Positions 23,306-33,117 of a stretch of DNA of 64,000 nucleotides are shown here, piece by piece. Under the pieces are notes generated by a model that made no database searches, had not been told where the DNA came from, and saw only the letters and a program-made list of their open reading frames with translations. Each line of letters starts with the position of its first letter. The stretch's first letter is position 1. Source of the DNA: Bacteroidales bacterium (GTDB lineage Bacteria; Bacteroidota; Bacteroidia; Bacteroidales; Bacteroidaceae); assembly GCA_015060865.1 (NCBI GenBank), contig SUXS01000002.1, forward strand, positions 101,882 through 165,881, in the 5' to 3' direction. The position numbers and the translations under genes were made by a program.

Positions 23306-24046
23306 TTATTCAGTGATTTCGCGTGTGGTTATGGGCTTCAGTTGCATAGTATTCACTTTGCCCTCTTGAGTAGTGTGTCGAGGTGAAGCGGGTGCAATGG
23401 CACTAGGCAATTCCAGTCGCTTCAATTGGAGGGGCTCTGACGGCACCGACACCTTGCGAGAAGGAGCAGCAGTCTGAGTGCTGCCAGCAAGATTCAGCGT
23501 AAAGGGACTAAATACAGTATACCATTCGCTATTAGAGGTACATACACCATAACCGGTCGTGCATGTCAATGCATCCTCTACCAGTGCAAATTGAATAGAT
23601 TCCCCTCCAAAGGGATTATAGAACATACAGTCTTCGTAGCCGATCGATTGGCCCAATTGGCAAATGATGGTTGCCGACTTTCCATCAACTGCGGGCACCA
23701 GCTCACCCACTAGAATATTAACGCCCAGATCGGCAATAAACCCGTTCTGCAAAAAGATGGGATCCAGATTCTGGATATACACGGTTGCGCCTTCGCCCTG
23801 CGCAAGGGTGACATCAAACGCAAAGGGTCTGTCCCAATAGTCAGCCACGGTTCCAACAAAGCGCAAGCCATCAACATTGCCAAAGTCGGGCTTATAGAAC
23901 TCCGCACCCCTTACAGTCACACTGTCCAGTTCAACCATACGCACCACCTTGGTCGAGTTGCCCGACGTGATGTGCAGGTAATTTTGTGCCACCGCCACGG
24001 ACTGCCATAGCAGTAAGACACCGATTAAAGATAGAAGTTTTTTCAT
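23306..24046 (-). CDS. Secreted hypothetical protein
   Basis: 246 aa; MKKLLSLIGVLLLWQSVAVAQ signal peptide; in-operon with 22808..23293. Confidence 0.65.
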   Translation of the reverse strand: MKKLLSLIGVLLLWQSVAVAQNYLHITSGNSTKVVRMVELDSVTVRGAEFYKPDFGNVDGLRFVGTVADYWDRPFAFDVTLAQGEGATVYIQNLDPIFLQNGFIADLGVNILVGELVPAVDGKSATIICQLGQSIGYEDCMFYNPFGGESIQFALVEDALTCTTGYGVCTSNSEWYTVFSPFTLNLAGSTQTAAPSRKVSVPSEPLQLKRLELPSAIAPASPRHTTQEGKVNTMQLKPITTREITE

Positions 24047-24434
24047 TTCGCTAGAATTAAGTAGTTGATATATTGTGCAAATATATGTACAGATATTTCA
24101 TATTTTCCATCTTATGCGTTAATTTTTGTTAATAAATATAATTCACAAACTCAATCCATTAAAAGATTTACACGACTGCACAATGGAACCCAGGATTTCA
24201 GGAAAGGCTCAGATATGCATAAATCATGTATGACAGCAGAGATCGCCGAAAATGATACTCGTTCCATTGCCTGATTAAGCAAGTTTTATGGCTACGCCAA
24301 GAAGATACTTTCGCCCGCTGTAAAAAAATATTGGTAATAAAATTCCTATTTCTCGCTCGTTTTTCGTACCTTTATGGCTGAACCAGACAGGAAGCAGAAT
24401 GCATTATATAAATATATAACCAAAAGCATATAGT

Positions 24435-24995
24435 ATGAAAAGTTTCGGACAGAGGGCGTGGGTACTACCGCAACCGGTGCTGATCATCGGCACATACAAT
24501 AGCGACGGCACTCCCAACGCGATGAATGCGGCATGGGGCGGACAGTGGGACAACAAGGAGATCATGATTTCCATGGGCTCGCATGCCACTACGGACAACC
24601 TGGCACGATGCGGCGAGTTTACCGTGGCCTTTGCCACAAAGGAGACGATGGTGGCTGCAGACTTCGTGGGTATCGTGAGTGCCAAGGACGACCCGCTGAA
24701 GATGCAGAAGACGGGGTGGACGGCCATGAAAGCCTGCAACGTGGATGCACCCGTGTTCACCGACTTTCCCATGACACTGGAATGCCGCATACTGCGCAAG
24801 ATTGACGAGACGGCGGACGGGTATAACATCGTGGCCGAGATCGTCAACATCCTCGTGGACGAGCGCTACTTGGCTGCCGACGGCAAGCCCGATGTGGAGA
24901 AGATGCAGCTCATCACCTACGAACCCGTGCACCATGGCTACGTGGTGCTGGGCGAGCGCGTAGGCAATGCGTTTGCCGATGGCAAGAAACTCTAA
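24435..24995 (+). CDS. Flavin reductase / flavoredoxin-like family protein
   Basis: 186 aa; PQPVLIIGTYNSDGTPNAMNAAWGGQWD... Confidence 0.9.
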   Translation: MKSFGQRAWVLPQPVLIIGTYNSDGTPNAMNAAWGGQWDNKEIMISMGSHATTDNLARCGEFTVAFATKETMVAADFVGIVSAKDDPLKMQKTGWTAMKACNVDAPVFTDFPMTLECRILRKIDETADGYNIVAEIVNILVDERYLAADGKPDVEKMQLITYEPVHHGYVVLGERVGNAFADGKKL

Positions 24996-25023
24996 ACCCT
25001 AAACTCTAAACTCTACACTCTAA
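24989..25023 (+). repeat. Heptanucleotide tandem repeat (ACTCTAA)x5
   Basis: ACTCTAA ACCCTAA ACTCTAA ACTCTAC ACTCTAA; first unit contains the stop codon of the flavin reductase gene. Confidence 0.9.
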
Positions 25024-25029
25024 ACAAAC

Positions 25030-25653
25030 ATGAAAGTATTACTCATCAACGGTAGTCCCCGCCAACAGGGGAACACGGCCACGGCACTGGCAGAGGTGGC
25101 ACGCCAGCTGGCTGCCGAGGGCATAGAGAGCGAACAGGTATGGATAGGCAACAAGCCGGTGCGCGGATGCACCGCCTGCGGACAGTGCTCGGCCAAGGGG
25201 CTGGGGCGCTGCGTGTTTGACGACGACGTGTGCAACAGCATCTCGGCCAAGTTCAACGAGGCCGATGCGCTGATCATCGGTTCGCCGGTATACTACGGAC
25301 AGCCCAACGGGGCGTTGCTCTCGATCATACAGCGTGCGTTCTACTCCAATGGGGCCAGCATCAGCGGAAAGCCCGCAGCAGCCATCGCCGTATGCCGCAG
25401 AGGTGGTGCCACGGCTACCTTCGAGGCACTGAACATGCCCTTCCAGATGATGAACATGCCCGTGGTGACATCGCAGTACTGGAACATCGTCTATGGCCGC
25501 GAGCCAGGGCAGGCCGCCAACGACACCGAGGGTATGCAGACCATGCGCACCCTGGCACGCAACATGGCATGGCTGCTCAAGTGCACCGAAGGGAAACGCG
25601 CTCCGGGACGCCCCTCTGACGAGCCTTGGGAGCCGATGCACTTTGTGAGATAA
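25030..25653 (+). CDS. NADPH-dependent FMN reductase / flavodoxin-fold protein
   Basis: 207 aa; MKVLLINGSPRQQGNTATALAEVARQLAAEGIE; CTACGQCSAKGLGRCVFDDD; GSPVYYGQPNG. Confidence 0.92.
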   Translation: MKVLLINGSPRQQGNTATALAEVARQLAAEGIESEQVWIGNKPVRGCTACGQCSAKGLGRCVFDDDVCNSISAKFNEADALIIGSPVYYGQPNGALLSIIQRAFYSNGASISGKPAAAIAVCRRGGATATFEALNMPFQMMNMPVVTSQYWNIVYGREPGQAANDTEGMQTMRTLARNMAWLLKCTEGKRAPGRPSDEPWEPMHFVR

Positions 25654-25682
25654 AACAGTTACAACATTAACACCAAAGCAAC

Positions 25683-26068
25683 ATGAAACGAATCGTCACC
25701 CTCCTCATCATAGCCCTGCTGGGGCAATGGATGTATGCCAAGGACTATCAAGTGAGCGGACCGCAGGGTGGACTGGCCATGACACTCACCCTGCCCGACG
25801 GCTTTGATACCGAGACGGACAGCTGCCCGCTGGTGATACTCATGCACGGCATCTTCTCGAGCAAGAACTTCACCCCCATGCCCAAGATAGCCAAGCAACT
25901 CGCCAAGGCGGGCATAGCCTCCATACGCTTCGACTTTGGCGGACACTGGAGCAGCGAGGGCGAGATGCAGCCGAACTGATAGTCGTGGAGGGCGAGAACC
26001 ACCGCCTGAGCAAGAAGACCCGAAAGGTGGCCGAACTGGTGACGGCATTCTTTGAAATCTGCAGATAG
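25683..26068 (+). pseudogene. Alpha/beta hydrolase remnant with internal deletion
   Basis: 98-aa N-terminal part ...LVILMHGIFSSKNFTPMPKIAKQLAKAGIASIRFDFGGHWSSEGEMQPN*; immediately after, in another frame, C-terminal piece LIVVEGENHRLSKKTRKVAELVTAFFEICR* (to 26068). Confidence 0.8.
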
Positions 26069-26200
26069 CCCATGCTGAGAAGGTAAGGGGAGTAAGCAAG
26101 GCAGAAGAGAGGCGGCAGCAAAAAAGCGGGAGGAGCGAGTCGGCATACACGTCAGACCCATCCCCTCCCCTATCAGGCAATCAAGGCACAGCAGGCTATG

Positions 26201-26629
26201 TCATCGCCTGCCAAACAGCCAGCCACGCTTGGACTTTTCGGACTGCTCATTCCCCGTGAGTTCTTCCAGTAGGATATCGCGGTAGCTCTTCTTTTGGGTA
26301 ATCATTTTGTAGATTATGCCCCAGTCGGGCAGGCCGCCCACGTTGCGGTCATCGATGAACATCTCCACCTTCAGCTTGCGGGAGAAATTGTCGTGCGACG
26401 TAGTCTCCTCGGGGAAATCCTTGTTTACGGCATAGAATTCCACACCGCGCTCGCGGCACCACTCCACGGCTTCGTCGAGGAGCTTGCCTTCACGCACCGA
26501 CCATAGGATGAGTCTGTGGCCCTCCTTGATGAGCATCTTCAGCGTGTCGGTGGCAAAGGGTATCTCGCGTCCTATCTCCGGGTAGCGGTGCTCCACTATG
26601 GTCCCGTCAAAGTCTACTGCTATAGTCAT
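26201..26629 (-). CDS. HAD-like hydrolase (BT0820-type)
   Basis: 142 aa; MTIAVDFDGTIVEHRYPEIG...LILWSVREG...MFIDDRNVGGLPDWG. Confidence 0.85.
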   Translation of the reverse strand: MTIAVDFDGTIVEHRYPEIGREIPFATDTLKMLIKEGHRLILWSVREGKLLDEAVEWCRERGVEFYAVNKDFPEETTSHDNFSRKLKVEMFIDDRNVGGLPDWGIIYKMITQKKSYRDILLEELTGNEQSEKSKRGWLFGRR

Positions 26630-26722
26630 ATGTTGTCTCTCTCCTTTTTTAAGTATAGGCCGGGCCAGTCAAGGTGTACAAGACTGGTCCGGTCGTGCAA
26701 TTGGTTGTTCTACCTCAGATTC

Positions 26723-28030
26723 TTACTCCCACTCGATGGTAGCGCTGGGCTTCGGTGACATGTCGTAGCATACGCGGTTGACTGTCTTCACCTCATTCAG
26801 AATACGCTCGGTAATCTTCATGAGGATGGGCCACTCTACGGGTTCGATGCTGGCTGTCATGGCGTCGATGGTGTTGACGGCGCGGATGATGACGGGCCAG
26901 TCGTATGAGCGGGCATTGTCGCGCACACCTACCGACTTGAAGTCGGGCACTATGGTGAAGTACTGCCATACCTTCTTGTCGAGGCCAGCCTTGGCAAACT
27001 CTTCGCGGAGGATGGCGTCGCTCTCACGCACGGCTTCCAAGCGGTCGCGAGTGATGGCGCCCAAGCAACGTACGCCGAGGCCAGGTCCGGGGAACGGCTG
27101 GCGGTATACCATCTCGTAGGGCAAGCCGAGCTCTACGCCGCAGGCACGTACCTCGTCCTTGAACAGTTGCTTGAGGGGTTCCACGAGTTCAAACTGCAGG
27201 TCTTCGGGCAGGCCGCCTACGTTGTGGTGGCTCTTCACCATCTTGGCAGTCTTGGTGCCGCTCTCCACGATATCGGGATAGATGGTACCCTGGCCGAGGA
27301 AGTCGATGCCGTCGAGCTTGCGTGCCTCCTCCTCGAATACGCGGATGAACTCGCCGCCGATGATCTTACGCTTCTGCTCGGGGTCGGCCACGTTCTCGAG
27401 CTTGGTGAGGAAACGCTCTGTAGCGTCTACATAGATGAGGTTGGCGTTGAGCTGGTTGCGGAATACCTCAATGACATTCTCTGACTCGCCCTTGCGCATC
27501 AATCCATGATTTACATGTACGCATACGAGGTTGTCACCGATGGCCTTGAGCAGCAAGGCTGCCACTACAGAGCTGTCTACACCTCCCGAGAGGGCGAGCA
27601 GCACCTTCTTGTCGCCTACCTGACGGCGTACGAGTTCTATCTGGTCGGCCACGAAGTTCTTCATGTTCCAGTTGGCCTCGGCCTTACAGGTGTCAAATAC
27701 GAAATCCTTCACTGCAGCCTTGATGGCCTCCTCGTCGCCTCCAAACTCGGGCAACTTCACGCTGCACAGTGCCTTGTCGTGGCCTGCAGCCATTACGGGG
27801 AATCCAGCTTCGTAGATCTCGGGGAGCACGTCGATTTCCACACCGTCGATCACGTGGTTGGGGCCACCATTGATGATTATGCCCTTCACGCCGGGCAATG
27901 CCTTCAACTCTGCAGCAGTGATGTCGTGCGGATAAATCTCACTGTACACGCCCAATGCGCGTATAGCTCTGGCTACCACAGTATTTTCGTGACTACCGAG
28001 GTCCAGAATTACAATCATGTCTTGTTTCAT
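26723..28030 (-). CDS. guaA: GMP synthase with shortened, degenerate glutaminase domain
   Basis: 435 aa; LALSGGVDSSVVAALLLKAIG, KSHHNVGGLPEDLQFELVEPL, PFPGPGLGVR, C-term YDMSPKPSATIEWE; N-terminal GATase ~75 aa short and lacking GVCYGxQ. Confidence 0.92.
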   Translation of the reverse strand: MKQDMIVILDLGSHENTVVARAIRALGVYSEIYPHDITAAELKALPGVKGIIINGGPNHVIDGVEIDVLPEIYEAGFPVMAAGHDKALCSVKLPEFGGDEEAIKAAVKDFVFDTCKAEANWNMKNFVADQIELVRRQVGDKKVLLALSGGVDSSVVAALLLKAIGDNLVCVHVNHGLMRKGESENVIEVFRNQLNANLIYVDATERFLTKLENVADPEQKRKIIGGEFIRVFEEEARKLDGIDFLGQGTIYPDIVESGTKTAKMVKSHHNVGGLPEDLQFELVEPLKQLFKDEVRACGVELGLPYEMVYRQPFPGPGLGVRCLGAITRDRLEAVRESDAILREEFAKAGLDKKVWQYFTIVPDFKSVGVRDNARSYDWPVIIRAVNTIDAMTASIEPVEWPILMKITERILNEVKTVNRVCYDMSPKPSATIEWE

Positions 28031-28112
28031 AAGAACGATATAATAATTAAAAAGAGTGATGTCTAAGCCTTTTGCCCTCTATGTCTTTGAGGGGCAATTA
28101 ACTTTTCGGCCA

Positions 28113-28120
28113 CAAAGGTA
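28113..28120 (-). promoter_or_regulatory. -7 box (TACCTTTG) of putative guaA promoter
   Basis: CAAAGGTA on + = TACCTTTG on minus, ~80 nt upstream of guaA start. Confidence 0.5.
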
Positions 28121-28406
28121 CGAATAAGCGAGCAAAATATAAAAATAATTTTTTATTTTTTTCAGCGAGCGCAAGTACTTTCTTGGCGTAGCCATAAAGG
28201 TACGAATAAGCGAGCAAAATATAAAAATAATTTTTTATTTTTTTTCAGTGCCGACGCGGAATGAGCGTCGGTTCTCAGACGAGCTGAGGGCTTCGCTATT
28301 GACGACGACTGCCGGTTTATCGGCACCAAGGAGTGCGGTTTACCGCTTCAAAGAGTACTTTCTTGGCGTAGCCATAAAGGTACGAATAAGCGAGCAAAAT
28401 ATAAAA
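28114..28406 (-). repeat. Three direct copies of an upstream/promoter-like module
   Basis: AAAGGTACGAATAAGCGAGCAAAATATAAAA at 28114-28144, 28196-28226, 28376-28406; copies 2 and 3 share 53 identical bp (28174-28226, 28354-28406). Confidence 0.9.
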
Positions 28407-28682
28407 CCACTTTTTGTTTCCCCGATGACTTTGTCTGGCTTCTTCCGAGACTTTTCTTCAAAAAGAGTGGCTTTTTCGACCCGCTTTCGGCTAAAAGTGT
28501 CAAAAAATTGGACAATTTTCATCGAAAAAAGCGTTTTTTCGATTTTTTCTTGCGATAGTGCTTGCCCGTGTGAGTAACTTCGCTAAGCAAATCGGAACAA
28601 AAGAATTTATGCCAATCCATATGAGAAAAAACGAAAGCGTACAACCAATAAATCGCGAGGACAAAGCAAAAAACTCGCGTAA

Positions 28683-28760
28683 CCGCGGATACGTAATGAA
28701 ATATCCATGGATACGTGATGAAATTTCCGCGGATATTTAATGAAATATCCACGGATACGC
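28683..28760. repeat. Tandem 22-bp palindromic array, four CCrCGGATAc-centred units
   Basis: CCGCGG/CCATGG/CCGCGG/CCACGG cores at 28683, 28705, 28727, 28749, exact 22-bp spacing. Confidence 0.9.
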
Positions 28761-28808
28761 AAATAATTTGACAAACCGAACAGAGAAAACAGAAGGTAGC
28801 AACAAGAA

Positions 28809-28896
28809 TTTTCAAGCCTATGAAAAAGTTTTTTCAAGCCTGTGACAAAAAATTTTCACTGTAGTGATAAAAAATTTTCACGCCTATGATAATTCT
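28809..28896. repeat. Tandem 22-bp dyad array, TTTTCAnnnnnnTGAnAA units x4
   Basis: Units at 28809, 28831, 28853, 28875, each 22 bp. Confidence 0.85.
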
Positions 28897-28957
28897 TGAA
28901 AAAAAGGAACAAAGCAAAAATATGGACAAAGCTAAACAATTAAAACACTATACTATT

Positions 28958-31361
28958 ATGAAAGAGTTCTTCAAGAATCTCGGGCGCTACAAAGTGTCGT
29001 CCACGCTCAACATCTTGGGCCTCGGCATCGCCTTTGCGGCGGTTTACGCCATTTTGGTGCAAGTCTATTACGACTTTAGTTTCAATCGCAGCATTAAGGA
29101 TGCTGACCGCATCGTACGCATTGACAAGCGCTTCTACAGTTGGGGCGAAGACAAATGGTTTGCCACAATGCCCGACCCTTTGGGGCTGCGATGCGGTGAT
29201 GACGAACTGGTGGAGAGTTTCGGGCGAATGCAACGTAAAATAAATTGGAATAGTGACGGCACTATTGTCATTAACTTGGAGAAGGACAATCAACGCCACC
29301 CCCGTCAAAGTCGGATTCGCACAAGGAACGGTAGGTATCTTGAATACTTTGGACTTCAAGATTGTAGCCGGAAGTACATACAACTTCGAAAACACGGGAG
29401 GCATACTTCTTAGCGAACAATTTGCCAATATCCATAATCTCCAGACAGGTGATATTATATATGATGGAGACAGAGGTATACCGGTGAACGGAATATTCAA
29501 GGACTTTCCGAGGAACAGCGACTTCTACGGTATCCAACTGTTCAATTGCATCTCTAACCAGAGCTTGAGCGCGAGTGAGGGAAAAGAAATCTTCTATTGG
29601 TATTATAAGCTGAAAGATGCTAAGATGAAAGATGCGTTCCTGAAGAATGCCTATATCAAGTTCCACGAGAGCGACAAGATAAGGGGGAATGCAGAAGCCA
29701 CGACAACGCTGGATGATTATCGTAATAAAATCGCTGACCTACGCATTACCTCGCTCGATGAGACCTATTTCTCGACTTGCTATTCGGAATCGAAAGTTGG
29801 CAACCGCTCTACTACCAATGTGCTGCTTGCCTTTGCGGTGATTCTTCTCATCATTGCATTTATCAATTTCATCAATTTCTTTATGGCAATGGTACCGCGC
29901 CGCATACGCCGTGTAAATACGGAGAAGATATTTGGCTGTCCTACGTGGCGCCTGCGCATAAGCTTCGTGCTTGAGGCCATAGGGCTGGTATTGCTTGCTC
30001 TGTTGCTTGCAGCCTTCATCGTCTTTATGACAGCGCCCGAGTTTAACATGACGCGTCTGCTCTCGGTGCCTGTCGACCTTCACGAGAACGTGCCTGTAGT
30101 GCTCATCACGCTTGGAGCTGGTATCTTGCTTGCCATCGTGGCCAGTCTGTATCCTACCAATTATATAACGTCCGTGCCTCCCGCCTTTGCCATCAAAGGT
30201 TCGTTTGGCAATACAGCTGCAGGCCGTCGCCTACGCTACGCATTGTTGGGCTTGCAGTTCTTTATCTCATTGTCGCTCATCACCTGCTCGCTTTTCATCA
30301 ACAAGCAGTACCGTTTCTTTATGGACTACGACATCGGCATCAATCGCGAGCATCTGCTGTGTACCGAAGTGCCGGTAGGACTGACCTACGAGGCCAACCG
30401 TAACAACTTCACTCAAATGCTCAAGGAAAACCCGATGATACAGGAGGTGGCATACACAGAGACCAATCTCATTGCCGAAAGCCGCCAAAGGTACAATTGC
30501 CACGCGGTAAAGGAGGATAAATCAATACTCTTTCAGATGCAACCTGTCACGTGGGACTTCCTGCAGCTGATGGATATCGACATCACTGAAGGACGCGATT
30601 TTGAGAAACAGGACGAACAAGCACCCACCTCAATTTTCATCTTCAACGAAACGGCCCGCAAGCAATATGATATAGGACTTGATACGGAAATAACATATCA
30701 TATGAAGCCTGCCAAGATTCTTGGATTCTGTGAGGACATACACTTCCGTCCGTTACAATACGAGCAGATGCCGTTAGCTTTCACCGTGATACCCGACAAT
30801 TGGGGACGTGGCTATCCTCACCTTTATATCCGTACAGTACCGGGAGTCGATGTCGAGGCTGTAGAAGCGCACGTGCGCGAGTGCGTAGGTCGCCTTGCTC
30901 CTAATGCCTATCTTGAAAATATCAAAGTACGCTTCTTCTACCAAGAATTGGGCGAGGAATATGAAAAGGAGAAGAAGGCCAATATGCTCATTACGGCATT
31001 CTCTATCATCTCCATCCTCATTGCCCTGATGGGAGTCTTCGGCCTCGTGTTCTTCGAGACCCAGTATCGCCGCCGCGAAATTGCCCTGCGCCGTGTACAC
31101 GGGGCGCAGATAAGCGAGATACTGCGTATGTTCGTGATGCAATATGCCCGTATGGTGGGCGTGGCCTTCCTCTTTGCCGTGCCCGTGAGCTACCTCATCA
31201 TGACGCGCTGGCTCGAAGGGTATGCCTACCACATCCCGCTCTACTGGTGGGTCTTCGCCCTTGCTCTCCTCATCGTGCTCGCCGTCACAAGTGCTATCGT
31301 ACTGGCCCGTTCGTGGAAGGCAGCGAGGGAGAATCCCGTGAATGCGTTGTATAAGGAATGA
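28958..31361 (+). pseudogene. FtsX/MacB-like ABC transporter permease interrupted by a frameshift near 29280-29295
   Basis: MKEFFKNLGRYKVSSTLNILGLGIAFAAVYAILVQVYYDFSFN... runs in one frame to about 29290 then continues in +1 frame as NATPVKVGFAQGTVGILNTLDFKIVAGSTYNF... through the C-terminal FtsX domain. Confidence 0.85.
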
Positions 31362-31365
31362 AGAT

Positions 31366-31393
31366 AATTCTGAATTATGAATTATGAATTATG
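31366..31393 (+). repeat. Heptanucleotide tandem repeat (AATTATG)n
   Basis: AATTCTG AATTATG AATTATG AATTATG directly after stop of permease. Confidence 0.9.
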
Positions 31394-31396
31394 AAT

Positions 31397-31424
31397 ACTC
31401 ACGCGAACTTCGTTTCGCGTGAGT
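31397..31424. terminator. Perfect 11-bp stem hairpin following permease
   Basis: ACTCACGCGAA-CTTCGT-TTCGCGTGAGT. Confidence 0.5.
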
Positions 31425-31654
31425 TAAAGGGAACACAACACCAATATGAGGAACCCCGAAACATACGGCCAGTAAACGGCAAAATGTCTACCTTTAGCCG
31501 TATGAAATGATATGGTGGCGTGACTTGTGCGAGACTGCTAAACGCATGTTGCAAACCTGGGAGCGTGGAGAGGGGAAGCGGGGCGCAAACAAAAAAGTTT
31601 GGGCGATGGGTGTTTTTTATACGCTTTTTCGATAGGAATGTAAAAAGATTATCT

Positions 31655-31662
31655 TAAATTTG
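31655..31662 (+). promoter_or_regulatory. TAAATTTG -7 element upstream of micro-lipoprotein
   Basis: TAnnTTTG match 25 nt before ATG 31687. Confidence 0.45.
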
Positions 31663-31686
31663 CAGAGCATAAGAAAAAAGTGAGGT

Positions 31687-31776
31687 ATGAAAATTCGCTA
31701 CTACAGACTCGTCTACATTGCGCTGGCACTGCTCATGGTGGCCTGCAGCACGGCCGAGCGATGTAACTGCGGATAG
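31687..31776 (+). CDS. 29-aa micro-lipoprotein candidate
   Basis: MKIRYYRLVYIALALLMVACSTAERCNCG*; basic N-terminus, hydrophobic core, lipobox LMVAC; own promoter-like element. Confidence 0.5.
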   Translation: MKIRYYRLVYIALALLMVACSTAERCNCG

Positions 31777-31840
31777 CCCCTCGCGAATGGCAATGACGTG
31801 ATTTTTATTTTATTATAAACGTTTATTAATTAAAAATTAA

Positions 31841-32848
<1,008 letters not shown>

Positions 32849-32869
32849 TCGTTTCTCACATACCGATTA

Positions 32870-32912
32870 TTCAATACTCCCTCAGGAATGCTCCTGGGGG
32901 AGTACTTTTTTG
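32870..32912 (+). terminator. Terminator after gap
   Basis: AATACTCCCTCAGGAATGCTCCTGGGGGAGTACTTTTTTG. Confidence 0.85.
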
Positions 32913-32983
32913 TGTTATGCCCCACCCCATCCGCACGCAGCTCCCTACCCCCGACGATTATTTCATCATAACGGTAGCAACTG

Positions 32984-33014
32984 TTGCTTATATAAGATAT
33001 TATATATATCTTTG
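32984..33014 (+). promoter_or_regulatory. Promoter TTG-N20-TATCTTTG for GH31 gene
   Basis: TTG 32984-32986, TATCTTTG 33007-33014. Confidence 0.55.
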
Positions 33015-33117
33015 TTCTATAATATTAACGTGAAGAACATCACGCTGCTAGACAGCAGGCTACCGCTAGCCCAAACGACTCAAAGAGACACATAATCTTA
33101 TAAACACAATAATCATT

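Noticed and set aside
28607-28837. ORFs translating the 22-bp array (..YFIKYPRKFHHVSMDISLRIRGY..), also 41640..41882
   Set aside because: Low-complexity translation of tandem palindromes; periodicity is 22 bp, not a multiple of 3
28683-28896. CRISPR array
   Set aside because: Repeats are contiguous 22-bp units without unique spacers, no leader and no cas genes in the window
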